A stretch of DNA of 19,381 bases from Enterospora canceri (lineage: Eukaryota; Microsporidia; Enterocytozoonidae), in contig LWDP01000035.1 in NCBI GenBank assembly GCA_002087915.1, positions 1-19,381 of the forward strand, in the 5' to 3' direction. Shown one piece after another: positions 1-6,736 of this stretch (position 1 is its first letter; each line of letters starts with the position of its first letter). The notes beneath the pieces were generated by a model that saw nothing but the letters and a program-made list of their open reading frames with translations, did not search any database and was not told the origin of the DNA. A program made the position numbers and the translations under genes.

Positions 1-491
1 TACGAAACAAACTAGTTGTTCCGCAATCTGTGATCAAGTACCTGATCTCCAAATTCAATAACCAATACATCATGCGAAATTACTATGAAACGTGCCTAAA
101 CAGTGCTAATGATGCCATTGAAATCGTGTACTGTGATTTGATTGATGAAATTGTGGAAGCAACCAGCACTGATGGAATGGATAAAAAGACCCTAGAAAGA
201 ATTGTCTCAAAGAAAACATCCAACCTGATTCTGAGCAATTTGTACTCATTTGAGAACAAGAATGAGTACATTTTCAGGAAGAAGAGGGAACTTGTCATAA
301 AAGAGGAGACATTGTTCGTCTATTTGCTACTCAAAAACATCAAAGAGTACTCTAAGGCAGATAAGGAGCAGTTTATGACTGAATTGGAGCAGAGGACTGA
401 GAAAGAGGAAATCAGGGAAATATTGGAGAAAATCAGGAAGAATTACAGTAGAGGAGGTAGAAAGGAAATTGAAATTGACGTGTTACTATAA
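1..491 (+). CDS. C-terminal part of an unknown helical protein (5' end outside window)
   Basis: The frame is open from the first bases of the window (first whole codon at 3) to a TAA at 489-491, so this is the 3' end of a gene that starts further left. The visible part, about 162 residues, is rich in Lys, Glu, Ile and Leu and looks mostly alpha-helical, with a strongly charged last 60 residues ending in a basic Arg/Gly stretch and then a short hydrophobic end. I see no signal peptide, membrane span, zinc ligand set or nucleotide-binding motif, and I do not recognise the family. An internal ATG occurs at 72, but the conserved-looking helical pattern continues upstream of it, so a start there is unlikely. 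The stop lies 7 bases before the next gene's ATG, which is typical packing for this window. Confidence 0.75.
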   Translation, partial: RNKLVVPQSVIKYLISKFNNQYIMRNYYETCLNSANDAIEIVYCDLIDEIVEATSTDGMDKKTLERIVSKKTSNLILSNLYSFENKNEYIFRKKRELVIKEETLFVYLLLKNIKEYSKADKEQFMTELEQRTEKEEIREILEKIRKNYSRGGRKEIEIDVLL

Positions 492-498
492 AACACCC

Positions 499-1200
499 AT
501 GGCAATAAATTCTAAGGAAAAAAGAGATGTCTACTACTATTTGTCGAAAAGAGAGGGCTATAGGGCCAGATCAGTCTACAAACTTAAGCAAATTGACGAG
601 AAATATGGAATATTCACCAATCAGAATCAGACTATACTGGATCTGTGTGCTGCTCCAGGAAGCTGATCTCAATACGTGGCACAGATAGAAACAGTTAGGA
701 GAATAATTGCAGTTGACTTGCAGGAGATGGAGCCAATTTCAGGCGTAGAAATCCACAAATGTGACATAACATCTGATGAATTCATTACCAAAATGAAGGA
801 GTGTGAAATAGAGACAGTCATATGCGATGGTGCACCAGATGTAACTGGATACTACGAAATAGATCTCCATGCACAAATTGGGCTTCTGATTTCAGCTCTA
901 ACAATTGCAGTATCAGTCCATGGGAATTCAACCAGCACATTTGTATCAAAAATATTCAAGGGAAACCTGACAAAATACGTCACAAATCATTTCAGAAAAT
1001 ACTACAAGAGAGTTCTACTCACCAAACCACGAGCAAGTAGAGCAGAGAGCGATGAGGCATTCGTAATCTGCACTGATCTATACAATTGTGATATCACAAA
1101 TGTGAGTGAAATTGATTACAGCCTGAACTTGGAAAATGAGCCATTGGAAGTCTGTGGATACGATAATGAATACTTTATTGAGGAGTACAACCCTAAATAA
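499..1200 (+). CDS. TRM7: Trm7/FTSJ1-type tRNA 2'-O-methyltransferase interrupted by an in-frame TGA
   Basis: FtsJ/RrmJ-fold methyltransferase. Trm7 methylates the 2'-OH of tRNA anticodon-loop positions 32 and 34 using S-adenosylmethionine. The frame gives 233 codons, near the short end for the family. Family motifs are clear: RARSVYKL near the N terminus, LDLCAAPGS (SAM motif I), the Trm7-specific CDGAPDVTG, FVSKIFKG and SDEAFVIC. The K-D-K-E catalytic tetrad is present at K28, D110, K151 and E186. Codon 56 (664-666) is TGA where relatives have Trp (PGSWSQ), and the frame is intact on both sides. The start at 499 is chosen because CCC directly precedes that ATG and the protein then begins like Trm7; an ATG at 469 in the same frame overlaps the previous gene. 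The gene may be a fresh pseudogene, a readthrough gene or a sequencing error. Confidence 0.88.
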
Positions 1201-1218
1201 CTGATCAATATTGCTGTT

Positions 1219-1824
1219 TTACAAGTATTTCTTATCGTGCAAATACTTCCTCATCAGTGATATCTGCACGATGTTGAATACCGTGTATCCAACCAGACTC
1301 ACAAATGAGAGAAATACGACCACCACAAACATCCTCTTGTGCTCCTTCTCGAGCTGAGACGTCTTTCGTGATGCGTTCTTTGTTGTTTCAATCACGTCCT
1401 GTAATTTTTGCACCAGCCTATTCAATGCATAAACAGCTGGTTCAATCTGCTTCTTCAAAGAGACAGTCGCGTCAAATGTGTTCAACTTTGACTCGAATTT
1501 CATGTAAATTCTGTTTTTGGCTGGATCTGAGTCCATTGACCCGTGATACGGCGTGATCTTCACGGCCACGTCCTCGATGGCCTTGTTGCTGAAGCTGAAG
1601 TGCTTCTCGTTTGCATCCTCGATGTCCTCTCCAAAGAACTTCTTCTCGTGGTTATCAGTGACGATGTCCACCTTGAACTTCGCCTGATTGTTTGGGTAGA
1701 GGCGGAATGCGCCTGTTGAGATGTTCTCAGCTGCCAGTCTGAAATTCACCACCAGTGGCTCATAGTCCTTGAACAAGAATACCTCGCAAAACACCCTTGA
1801 AATCAGCAAACAAAACATGGGCAT
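1219..1824 (-). CDS. p24/TMED (emp24/GOLD) cargo-receptor family protein
   Basis: Type I membrane protein of the p24 family, which cycles between ER and Golgi in COPII and COPI vesicles and helps sort cargo. The order of elements is characteristic: a short hydrophobic signal sequence (about residues 1-17), a GOLD beta-sandwich domain with the typical pattern of a membrane-facing strand and a central basic/aromatic segment, a coiled-coil stalk (about 125-160), one transmembrane span (about 163-188) and a short cytosolic tail ending K-K-Y-L. That ending is a KKXX dilysine signal for COPI-mediated retrieval. Length (201) fits the family. Two Met codons (1824 and 1818) are possible starts; CCC lies between them and a GGG lies 5 bases upstream of the first, so the choice is open and barely changes the signal peptide. 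It is convergent with the Trm7 gene across 18 bases. Confidence 0.85.
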   Translation of the reverse strand: MPMFCLLISRVFCEVFLFKDYEPLVVNFRLAAENISTGAFRLYPNNQAKFKVDIVTDNHEKKFFGEDIEDANEKHFSFSNKAIEDVAVKITPYHGSMDSDPAKNRIYMKFESKLNTFDATVSLKKQIEPAVYALNRLVQKLQDVIETTKNASRKTSQLEKEHKRMFVVVVFLSFVSLVGYTVFNIVQISLMRKYLHDKKYL

Positions 1825-1855
1825 TTATCACCCAAACATAAAAGAGATCATTCAT

Positions 1856-2869
1856 TCAAATATAAAAGAGGATCTTCTCCTTCAGAAGTCTGATTCGAGC
1901 CACAGCCCACTCCTTGTCGGTGAGCCAGGTCTCCTTCGATGCATCCAGCTCGTTGAAGACGACTCCAGAGACAAGCAGATCAAATGGACTGATCTTGGTT
2001 GAATCAGTCTCATAGTTCGTATTCAAGTCAATGATCCTGGTGTTTCCTTCAATCTTCTTCTGTTTCCCCAGGTAAATATATTCTACCATTTTGTCAAAAT
2101 CATTATCATTATTAACGTATTCAAAATACTCCTTGGAATTCGGACACTTGTGATCTTTCTCAATGTGTTTGATGATTTTGTCTTCCGTGTCCTCGTAGAA
2201 GCAGCATCTTTGGCAACACCACTTGTTGGCGTAGTTGATTGTTTTGAGACGGCTGAACTCATCAGCAACATCCTCATTATCAGCCATACTTGTATCATCA
2301 AGCCACTGGTAGCATTTGGAATCAGTGAAACTCTCTATCACGGTGAATTCTTCAATGAAAACGAACTGTTTGGATTCACCTGCGTATTTTATGGCTAAGT
2401 TTGGTTCTCGTAATTTGATAGCAGCGAGTAGGCCAAATGAGTTCAGTTGAATGGCTCGGAATTGGAGTGTGTTTAGGAAGAGATCGACAAGTTGGACGAC
2501 TTGGTCCTTGTTGAAGAAGTCGCTGATGGCCAGGGAAATGGACGAGTTGCATGGTTTGAGAAATTGCCTGATTTTGGTGGAGAGGAGTGCTTCGATTGAG
2601 CGGAAGTCAGAAGACTCAAATTCAATGGTTTGTTCGGTGTAGAGGCTGGATATCTGTTCCTCCGTTACCACAGGCATTTCCTTGGTTTTTGAGTAGAGAA
2701 TGAGTTTGGTTTCAAACAGAATTCCATAGACTTTCTCAAACGAGTATGTGGGGTACTTGTGGTTGACATTGACTAAGTAGGAGATCTCCTTCTTGTCAAA
2801 GAAGCTGGTAATGTTCTTGTTTGGTGTTGTTATTGGCTCAATTACAAGTGTTTTTGTTTTTTCAGCCAT
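1856..2869 (-). CDS. divergent actin-related protein, Arp8-like, with a C2H2 zinc finger
   Basis: This 337-residue protein shows two actin-fold stretches. Residues about 110-150 (SLAISDFFNKDQVVQLV and following) match the Arp segment that reads as strand, then 'pd.ynk..v.elv', then 'lgF..i.l...s.la'. Residues about 295-337 end in WLTDKEWAVARIRLLKEK, close to the C-terminal end of Arp8 (WI...EW...GVR.L.E...F.W). Arp8 is a subunit of the INO80 nucleosome remodeller. The glycine-rich phosphate loop that normally follows the first stretch (VVDIG) is not recognisable, so ATP binding is doubtful. Between the two stretches is a finger, C219-x2-C222-x12-H235-x4-H240, with extra Cys at 218, 223 and 242. 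At 337 residues it is much shorter than known Arp8 proteins. CCC lies 2 bases before the ATG. The family assignment is by eye; a general actin-fold protein is the alternative. Confidence 0.55.
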   Translation of the reverse strand: MAEKTKTLVIEPITTPNKNITSFFDKKEISYLVNVNHKYPTYSFEKVYGILFETKLILYSKTKEMPVVTEEQISSLYTEQTIEFESSDFRSIEALLSTKIRQFLKPCNSSISLAISDFFNKDQVVQLVDLFLNTLQFRAIQLNSFGLLAAIKLREPNLAIKYAGESKQFVFIEEFTVIESFTDSKCYQWLDDTSMADNEDVADEFSRLKTINYANKWCCQRCCFYEDTEDKIIKHIEKDHKCPNSKEYFEYVNNDNDFDKMVEYIYLGKQKKIEGNTRIIDLNTNYETDSTKISPFDLLVSGVVFNELDASKETWLTDKEWAVARIRLLKEKILFYI

Positions 2870-2930
2870 CTGGGATATTTTGTTTGTATTTAAGCTTAAA
2901 AAGCATAAAAAGAACCCAAATGCATGAATA
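2870..2930. promoter_or_regulatory. divergent intergenic promoter region
   Basis: This 61-base A/T-rich gap separates two divergently transcribed genes and must hold both promoters. On the minus side, AAAATATCCCAG runs straight into the Arp8-like ATG. On the plus side, AAAAAGAACCCAA precedes ATGs at 2920 and 2924 that both lead to short reading frames, before the ATG at 2931 that opens the long frame. The two C-runs fit the start-proximal signal seen throughout the window. Confidence 0.5.
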
Positions 2931-3833
2931 ATGTTATTTCAGATGATGAGTCTGCTGATGTGTCATGACAAGAAGATCAGTCTGAGCATCTCCTGGGACA
3001 ATCCCATGCTATTGATAAAGGCAGACAACGCATCTGTGCTTCCTAATTTCAGTATGGAGCAACAAGAATTCATGAGTGAAAATCCATTGAAAGCTGAGAA
3101 TTTAACCAAAGAAGAACACAGTTCTATTCTGGCAGGTTATCTTGAAGGTAAGAAACACAAGAAAATCAGAGAAAGTGTTTTTTATGGGAACACATCAACC
3201 TTATTTGCTAACGACAAATGGCTGGATGTAAATGCTTGTAATCACAATCCTGAAGATCAGGAAGAGGCCAGCAAACGTTGCAATCTTCTTCAGTGTCAGG
3301 TTAAACCAGATCAATGCTACTGTCTCAATTTGATTGTGATCAACAAGAATGTGCCTCCCATTTATGTCATCATTGAAATTGTAACATACCCTGCATTGGA
3401 AAAAGCCACAATGCAAAAAGACAGTTACGAATTCAATTTGGTCTCTACTTGTGAAATAATTCGATTGAACCTGAATGGAAAGAATGTAGAGAAATCAGAA
3501 TTTGAAACTAAAACAGGTAGAAAACCGTCAACTATTTCCAAATCCATTGAATTCAACAGCAATTTGGACATTCATCAACAGAATGAAATCGAACAAGATG
3601 ACGTATTCAACAATCCCATTGAACTCGAAGCACATGAAGCTGCCCTGTGCATCATAGTCTTCAAATTGGCACTGATTCCCACATTCTTAATGTACTTGGC
3701 TGTATTTCTACTGAAATATATCGGTCTAGTATCCGATCAAACAGTTTACTACGCCCAAGTAGTTCTGTTATTTGCAGTGGTGATTCTAATTGGAATGATA
3801 TGTGGCCTGTGTATTGATACTGTCAATCTCTAG
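2931..3833 (+). CDS. unknown protein with two C-terminal transmembrane spans
   Basis: I do not recognise this family. The bulk (about residues 25-230) is hydrophilic and mixed alpha/beta with several Cys in one cluster (near residues 102-134). It is followed by an acidic linker and two hydrophobic helices at about 238-262 and 272-295, leaving a few residues after the second. That suggests a membrane anchor with a large soluble domain on one side. The start is uncertain. The ATG at 2931 lies 13 bases after the nearest CCC and its first 25 residues look poorly conserved in character. An in-frame ATG at 3006 has CCC directly in front of it and may be the true start. An ATG at 2924 in another frame gives a natural-looking acidic 14-residue start that ends at TGA (2966). 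The gene is convergent with SUMO across 18 bases. Confidence 0.75.
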   Translation: MLFQMMSLLMCHDKKISLSISWDNPMLLIKADNASVLPNFSMEQQEFMSENPLKAENLTKEEHSSILAGYLEGKKHKKIRESVFYGNTSTLFANDKWLDVNACNHNPEDQEEASKRCNLLQCQVKPDQCYCLNLIVINKNVPPIYVIIEIVTYPALEKATMQKDSYEFNLVSTCEIIRLNLNGKNVEKSEFETKTGRKPSTISKSIEFNSNLDIHQQNEIEQDDVFNNPIELEAHEAALCIIVFKLALIPTFLMYLAVFLLKYIGLVSDQTVYYAQVVLLFAVVILIGMICGLCIDTVNL

Positions 3834-3851
3834 TAATTCATCATTTTATTG

Positions 3852-4136
3852 CTAAACACATCCACCAGTCTGCTGTGGCATCACGTAGATGATATCACCA
3901 TCCCCAATTTCATACGATTTCAGCGTATAATCATCATTTAGAAACTGGTTCTTGAACACGAGCCTGTAGTTGCTCGCCTCCACATTGTTTGACTTGCAAT
4001 ACGCCTCAAGAACCTTCTTCACTTTGTTGGATGGCTTGCTGCTCATCTTTATGTATTGGCCATTTGGTGACTCGATTCTGATGCCAATTCTGGCCTCTTT
4101 CATCCCAGCACTTTTCTCATTCTCATTGCTTATCAT
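3852..4136 (-). CDS. SMT3: SUMO, ubiquitin-like modifier (Smt3 family)
   Basis: Small ubiquitin-like modifier, attached to lysines of nuclear and other proteins by the Aos1-Uba2/Ubc9 cascade. The 94-residue product has a flexible N-terminal tail (about 1-15) and a beta-grasp domain typical of SUMO rather than ubiquitin: the opening IGIRIESPNGQ strand, the helix with KKVLEAYCKSN, the RLVFKNQ strand, and a late EIGDGDIIYVM segment. It ends QQTGGCV, so a Ulp-type protease would remove Cys-Val to expose Gly91-Gly92. An 'I'-rich core and the QQTGG ending are SUMO hallmarks. TTTCCCACCCATT stands directly before the ATG. It shares a 33-base divergent promoter region with the next gene. Confidence 0.93.
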   Translation of the reverse strand: MISNENEKSAGMKEARIGIRIESPNGQYIKMSSKPSNKVKKVLEAYCKSNNVEASNYRLVFKNQFLNDDYTLKSYEIGDGDIIYVMPQQTGGCV

Positions 4137-4169
4137 AATGGGTGGGAAATTTTACACAATTCGCCCCGA
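4137..4169. promoter_or_regulatory. 33-base divergent promoter region with C-runs for both genes
   Basis: This gap is the only space for promoters of SUMO (minus) and the acidic protein (plus). The minus strand reads an A/T stretch, then TTTCCCACCCATT before ATG. The plus strand reads TTTTACACAATTCGCCCCGA before ATG. Each gene therefore has its own C-run 2 to 3 bases from its start codon, with the A/T-rich middle shared. This is one of the clearest examples of the start-proximal motif here and implies very short 5' untranslated regions. Confidence 0.6.
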
Positions 4170-4799
4170 ATGACCAAATGCAACAAAAATGACAAAAAGT
4201 ACCAAACCAAACCACCAATTGATCTACCAGGTTGTTTCGTGATGGAATTGGAGTTTGCAGAACATGAGGATACTACAGCACATTCTGATGCATTAGATGG
4301 TGATTTCAAGTGCATCTACGATGATCCAATGAACTCCATAAATGTCCTTGACGAACTGAACCAAATTGGTCAAGACAAATCAATCAACATGGCCAAGGAG
4401 GAGCAGATCATCGACAAAGGCTACTTCGCAAAGAGACACGAGAGATCAGAGGTCTTCATGCGATACGAACAGGCTGAGAGACTCAAGAACGTATTCAACA
4501 TCAAGGAATTCCTGGAAGAGAGCTTTAACACGGTGTTGGAAGAAGACGATGACGTGGTTGAGTCGTATCCACTGGTTGCGTCTGACATGGATTCATTTGT
4601 GATGATTGCTGGTGAGAATGTGAATTTCACATCCTACGAAAGCACAAGTGGCACAAGCGTAGTGAATCGCATCTCAGTTGCTGGTCGCCCTTACAACCTG
4701 ACTATGCAGAATGTAGACAAATACATCTGCATCAACATCAAGAATGGACAAGCCTACTACTCAACAATGAATAGCATTCATAAACTAAGCAAACCGTGA
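4170..4799 (+). CDS. unknown acidic protein, 209 residues
   Basis: I do not recognise this family. The protein has a basic N-terminal 15 residues, a long acidic middle (about 25-75), a charged helical segment (about 75-125; it includes KRHERSEVFMRYEQAERL), an acidic turn of four consecutive Glu/Asp-rich residues near 121-126, and a C-terminal part (about 135-209) that alternates hydrophobic and polar residues as beta strands would. There is no signal peptide, membrane span or Cys/His metal site. The start is well supported: CCCC lies 2 bases before the ATG, and the gene is divergent from SUMO. The stop lies 22 bases before SOF1. It is likely cytosolic or nuclear, but no function can be given from the sequence. 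Confidence 0.8.
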   Translation: MTKCNKNDKKYQTKPPIDLPGCFVMELEFAEHEDTTAHSDALDGDFKCIYDDPMNSINVLDELNQIGQDKSINMAKEEQIIDKGYFAKRHERSEVFMRYEQAERLKNVFNIKEFLEESFNTVLEEDDDVVESYPLVASDMDSFVMIAGENVNFTSYESTSGTSVVNRISVAGRPYNLTMQNVDKYICINIKNGQAYYSTMNSIHKLSKP

Positions 4800-4821
4800 T
4801 TTCCACCAAAATATTTCACCC

Positions 4822-6045
4822 ATGCCAAAAATACCAAGCAACTACCACAGTAAAGCAACCAGGGCAAAGGAGTGCCAACACGATGCGACTGAGAGACAAT
4901 ATGACGATGGAGACTACTACAACGAGTGTAGGCTGGAGAAGGAGTATGTTAGAGCATTGAATGCAACCAAAATGGACAAAATGATGAGCAAACCACTTGT
5001 TGGATCACACATGCTCCACAACGAGGGAATTGTCAAAATGGAACGAAGCAGAAGCAAATTCATCACTGCTTCCTATTCCAATGAAATCATTGTTTGGGAT
5101 CTGGTGAAGAAAGAGGCATTGATCAAATTGGAATATTTGAATCAAATTAATTCAGTTGGAATCTACGAAAATAAGGCAGTGGTAACACAGGATAGAAGTA
5201 TCCTGTTCACTGAAATGAACAAGACCAATTCCAACGACTACCAGTCCAATTTGTACAATATCAGTACAGAAGTGCTAGAAAAGCCAAGATTTGAATTCAG
5301 CAAAAAAGTCACCAACAAATTCAGTAGCAAAATTGACCAAAAACAAACCGTAAATCACGTTGATATTGGAGAGAGTAAAATGGCAGTTGGAACCACCCAC
5401 AGTTCCATCGTATGCGACCTGATCAAAGGAATCAACCTCTACGAGAAACCAGGCCAATGCAATCAAATCCAATTCAACCATAGCATAGGAGGCATTCTTG
5501 GAATAGTTGGAGATGGTGCTGTACGAATAGAAGACACCCGAGCCAATAGCACCGTTTATTCTGGAAAGATGCCTGTAAATTGCATCAAATTCAATAACAA
5601 CAAATTGATTTGTGGTGGTGATAAATTGACTGTTTTTGATATGCGAGAAATGGGAAGAGCTCTAAGAGAATTCAAAACAAGTGGCCCAATTCTAAGCGTG
5701 GATTCAACTGGTACCAGAACATCTTGTGGTACCGCTGATTGCGTCATATTCAACTTCGTAGATGAGAAACTTGCAGATGTCTACTACAACCAGAGAATGG
5801 GCCTGATTCACGGTCTCAGATACTCAGGTTGTGGTAACTACCTGGTGAGTGGATCAGATGATGGAAGTGTACGCGTGTGGAAGGCAGATGCAAACCAAAG
5901 GACGCTGAAAACGGGACGAGAGAGACGAAGCAGTGACGGAAACAGGGCACTTCAAGAGAAATACGGAAGTGTGGCCGAAATAGCACGAATCAGAAGACAC
6001 AAATTCACCCCTAAGGAAATCAAGAGGAAGATGAACAGTAAATGA
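4822..6045 (+). CDS. SOF1: Sof1/DCAF13-type WD40 protein of the SSU processome
   Basis: Sof1 is a U3 snoRNP-associated WD-repeat protein needed for 18S rRNA maturation in the nucleolus. The N terminus carries the Sof1 signature: an initial PKIPSNYHSKATRAKE segment, then EKEYVRALNATKMDKM followed by KPLVGSH, as in yeast Sof1 and human DCAF13. Weak WD40 repeats follow, the best being EIIVWDL (near residue 95) and the last, SGSDDGSVRVWKA (about 345-357). The C-terminal Sof1 domain is present: ALQEKYGSVAEIARIRRHKF then a basic tail. At 407 residues it is slightly shorter than yeast Sof1. CACCC abuts the ATG. Its stop is about 20 bases from the 3' end of the convergent RNase P RNA gene. Confidence 0.92.
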   Translation: MPKIPSNYHSKATRAKECQHDATERQYDDGDYYNECRLEKEYVRALNATKMDKMMSKPLVGSHMLHNEGIVKMERSRSKFITASYSNEIIVWDLVKKEALIKLEYLNQINSVGIYENKAVVTQDRSILFTEMNKTNSNDYQSNLYNISTEVLEKPRFEFSKKVTNKFSSKIDQKQTVNHVDIGESKMAVGTTHSSIVCDLIKGINLYEKPGQCNQIQFNHSIGGILGIVGDGAVRIEDTRANSTVYSGKMPVNCIKFNNNKLICGGDKLTVFDMREMGRALREFKTSGPILSVDSTGTRTSCGTADCVIFNFVDEKLADVYYNQRMGLIHGLRYSGCGNYLVSGSDDGSVRVWKADANQRTLKTGRERRSSDGNRALQEKYGSVAEIARIRRHKFTPKEIKRKMNSK

Positions 6046-6065
6046 TTTATTTCTGCCTTAATAAT

Positions 6066-6277
6066 GGCTGGCCCAAGAGTAGTCTGAATTCAGTTGTCTT
6101 ACGACCCCCTGCATTCCACTGCTGTGAATGGGATGTCCGCCTCTTCCAGCCGCATTGCGTTGTTTTCTATTGAGGCAGACAGTGGCACTGGCCACATGGC
6201 ATTGCGCCTGCTTTCGCATCCTCCCGTCTCAGACCTTCCTAGGAGCAGCTGCTCCTCACAGGGGCTTTGGGCCAGAA
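6066..6277 (-). ncRNA. RNase P RNA, reduced eukaryotic type (about 210 nt)
   Basis: Catalytic RNA of RNase P, which cuts the 5' leader from pre-tRNA. On the minus strand, CR-I reads GGAAGGTCTGAGAC (6226-6239) and CR-V reads GAATTCAGACTACTCT (6076-6091), nearly identical to human H1 RNA. Pairings seen: P1 CTGGCCCAA with TTGGGCCAG (6267-6275/6068-6076, 9 bp); P2 CCCCTG with CAGGGG (6259-6264/6106-6111); P3 hairpin (6241-6256); P4 GTCTGA with TCAGAC (6229-6234/6082-6087); P19 GTC-GTAA-GAC (6096-6105). In the specificity domain there are hairpins TGC-GAAA-GCA (6209-6218), GTGGC-CAGT-GCCAC (6182-6195) and one at 6112-6130 that resembles the human stem before P19. The order matches eukaryotic RNase P. 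Exact ends are inferred from P1. Human H1 is about 340 nt, so this copy is strongly reduced. It could in principle be RNase MRP RNA, but the P19/CR-V side and human H1 match favour P. Confidence 0.92.
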
Positions 6278-6339
6278 GGGCTAAAACTGTCTTCTTTTCC
6301 CCTCATTGACAAACAAACACATTTCAGCAAACACGCCCT
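6278..6339. promoter_or_regulatory. divergent promoter region of RNase P RNA and the SNase-like gene
   Basis: This 62-base gap separates the inferred RNase P RNA 5' end from the next protein gene. The plus side ends CACGCCCT directly before the ATG, the window's usual C-run signal. The minus side carries GGGGAAAAGAAGACAG and TTTTAGCCCTTC just upstream of P1. No distal Pol III element or TATA box is obvious, and I see no box B within the RNA, so how this RNA is transcribed is unclear. Confidence 0.45.
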
Positions 6340-6702
6340 ATGTTTCAGGAGGTGGAAATTATTGGGGTGCATTCAGACGCAGAAAGTGAGACAAAAGCAG
6401 GGATTCTGGCCAGGGACGAGACAGGGGAGGAAGTGGTGCTCTCGCTACGGGGGATACGCATCCAGGATGAGACTGGCTTCACAGAATACGTCAGCAGGCA
6501 TCTCAAGGGGAGGGAAGTGCAATTTGAGGCAGTGGAAGAGGAGAATGTGCCAAACAGAAGCGTAGTCTGTCTCAATGGATTCGTATTCAGCAGTGGCCTG
6601 AACATTAATGTGGAACTAATCAAATCAAAAATAGCAGTGGTGAAAATGAAGGAGGCAATGGAGTATGCTGATTATTTTGAGGATGTGATAAAGGAAGACT
6701 GA
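6340..6702 (+). CDS. small SNase-like (staphylococcal-nuclease fold) protein, probably inactive
   Basis: This 120-residue protein follows the strand-helix pattern of the SNase OB-fold: a first beta hairpin (about 3-38), VVLSLRGIRI where nucleases have the 'RLRGIDAPE' loop, a helix followed by LKGREVQFEAVE, then VPNRSVVCLNGF, and a final NVELIKSKIAVVKM helix of the type 'N..L...GlA'. The last lines resemble Tudor-SN repeats. The residues equivalent to catalytic Arg35 and Glu43 of the bacterial enzyme appear to be Ser and Asp; only the later Arg (NRS) is kept, so catalysis is unlikely. There is no signal peptide or second domain. CGCCCT directly precedes the ATG. The gene is divergent from RNase P RNA and convergent with the coiled-coil gene. 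The fold call is by pattern and is tentative. Confidence 0.6.
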   Translation: MFQEVEIIGVHSDAESETKAGILARDETGEEVVLSLRGIRIQDETGFTEYVSRHLKGREVQFEAVEEENVPNRSVVCLNGFVFSSGLNINVELIKSKIAVVKMKEAMEYADYFEDVIKED

Positions 6703-6736
6703 CCACACCAATTTCAAATAGGTTGATTGCACTCAT

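Noticed and set aside
664..2968. Reassignment of TGA to Trp, suggested by two TGA codons (664 and 2966)
   Set aside because: TGG encodes conserved Trp in SOF1, SMC4, NPL4 and others; TGA ends SOF1's neighbour, SMC4 and the SNase-like gene; and reading through the TGA at 2966 soon meets TAA.
6094..6565. Plus-strand ORFs starting at 6094 and 6128
   Set aside because: They lie across the RNase P RNA gene, have no C-run at the start, and the products have no protein-like pattern; the second overlaps the SNase-like gene in another frame.
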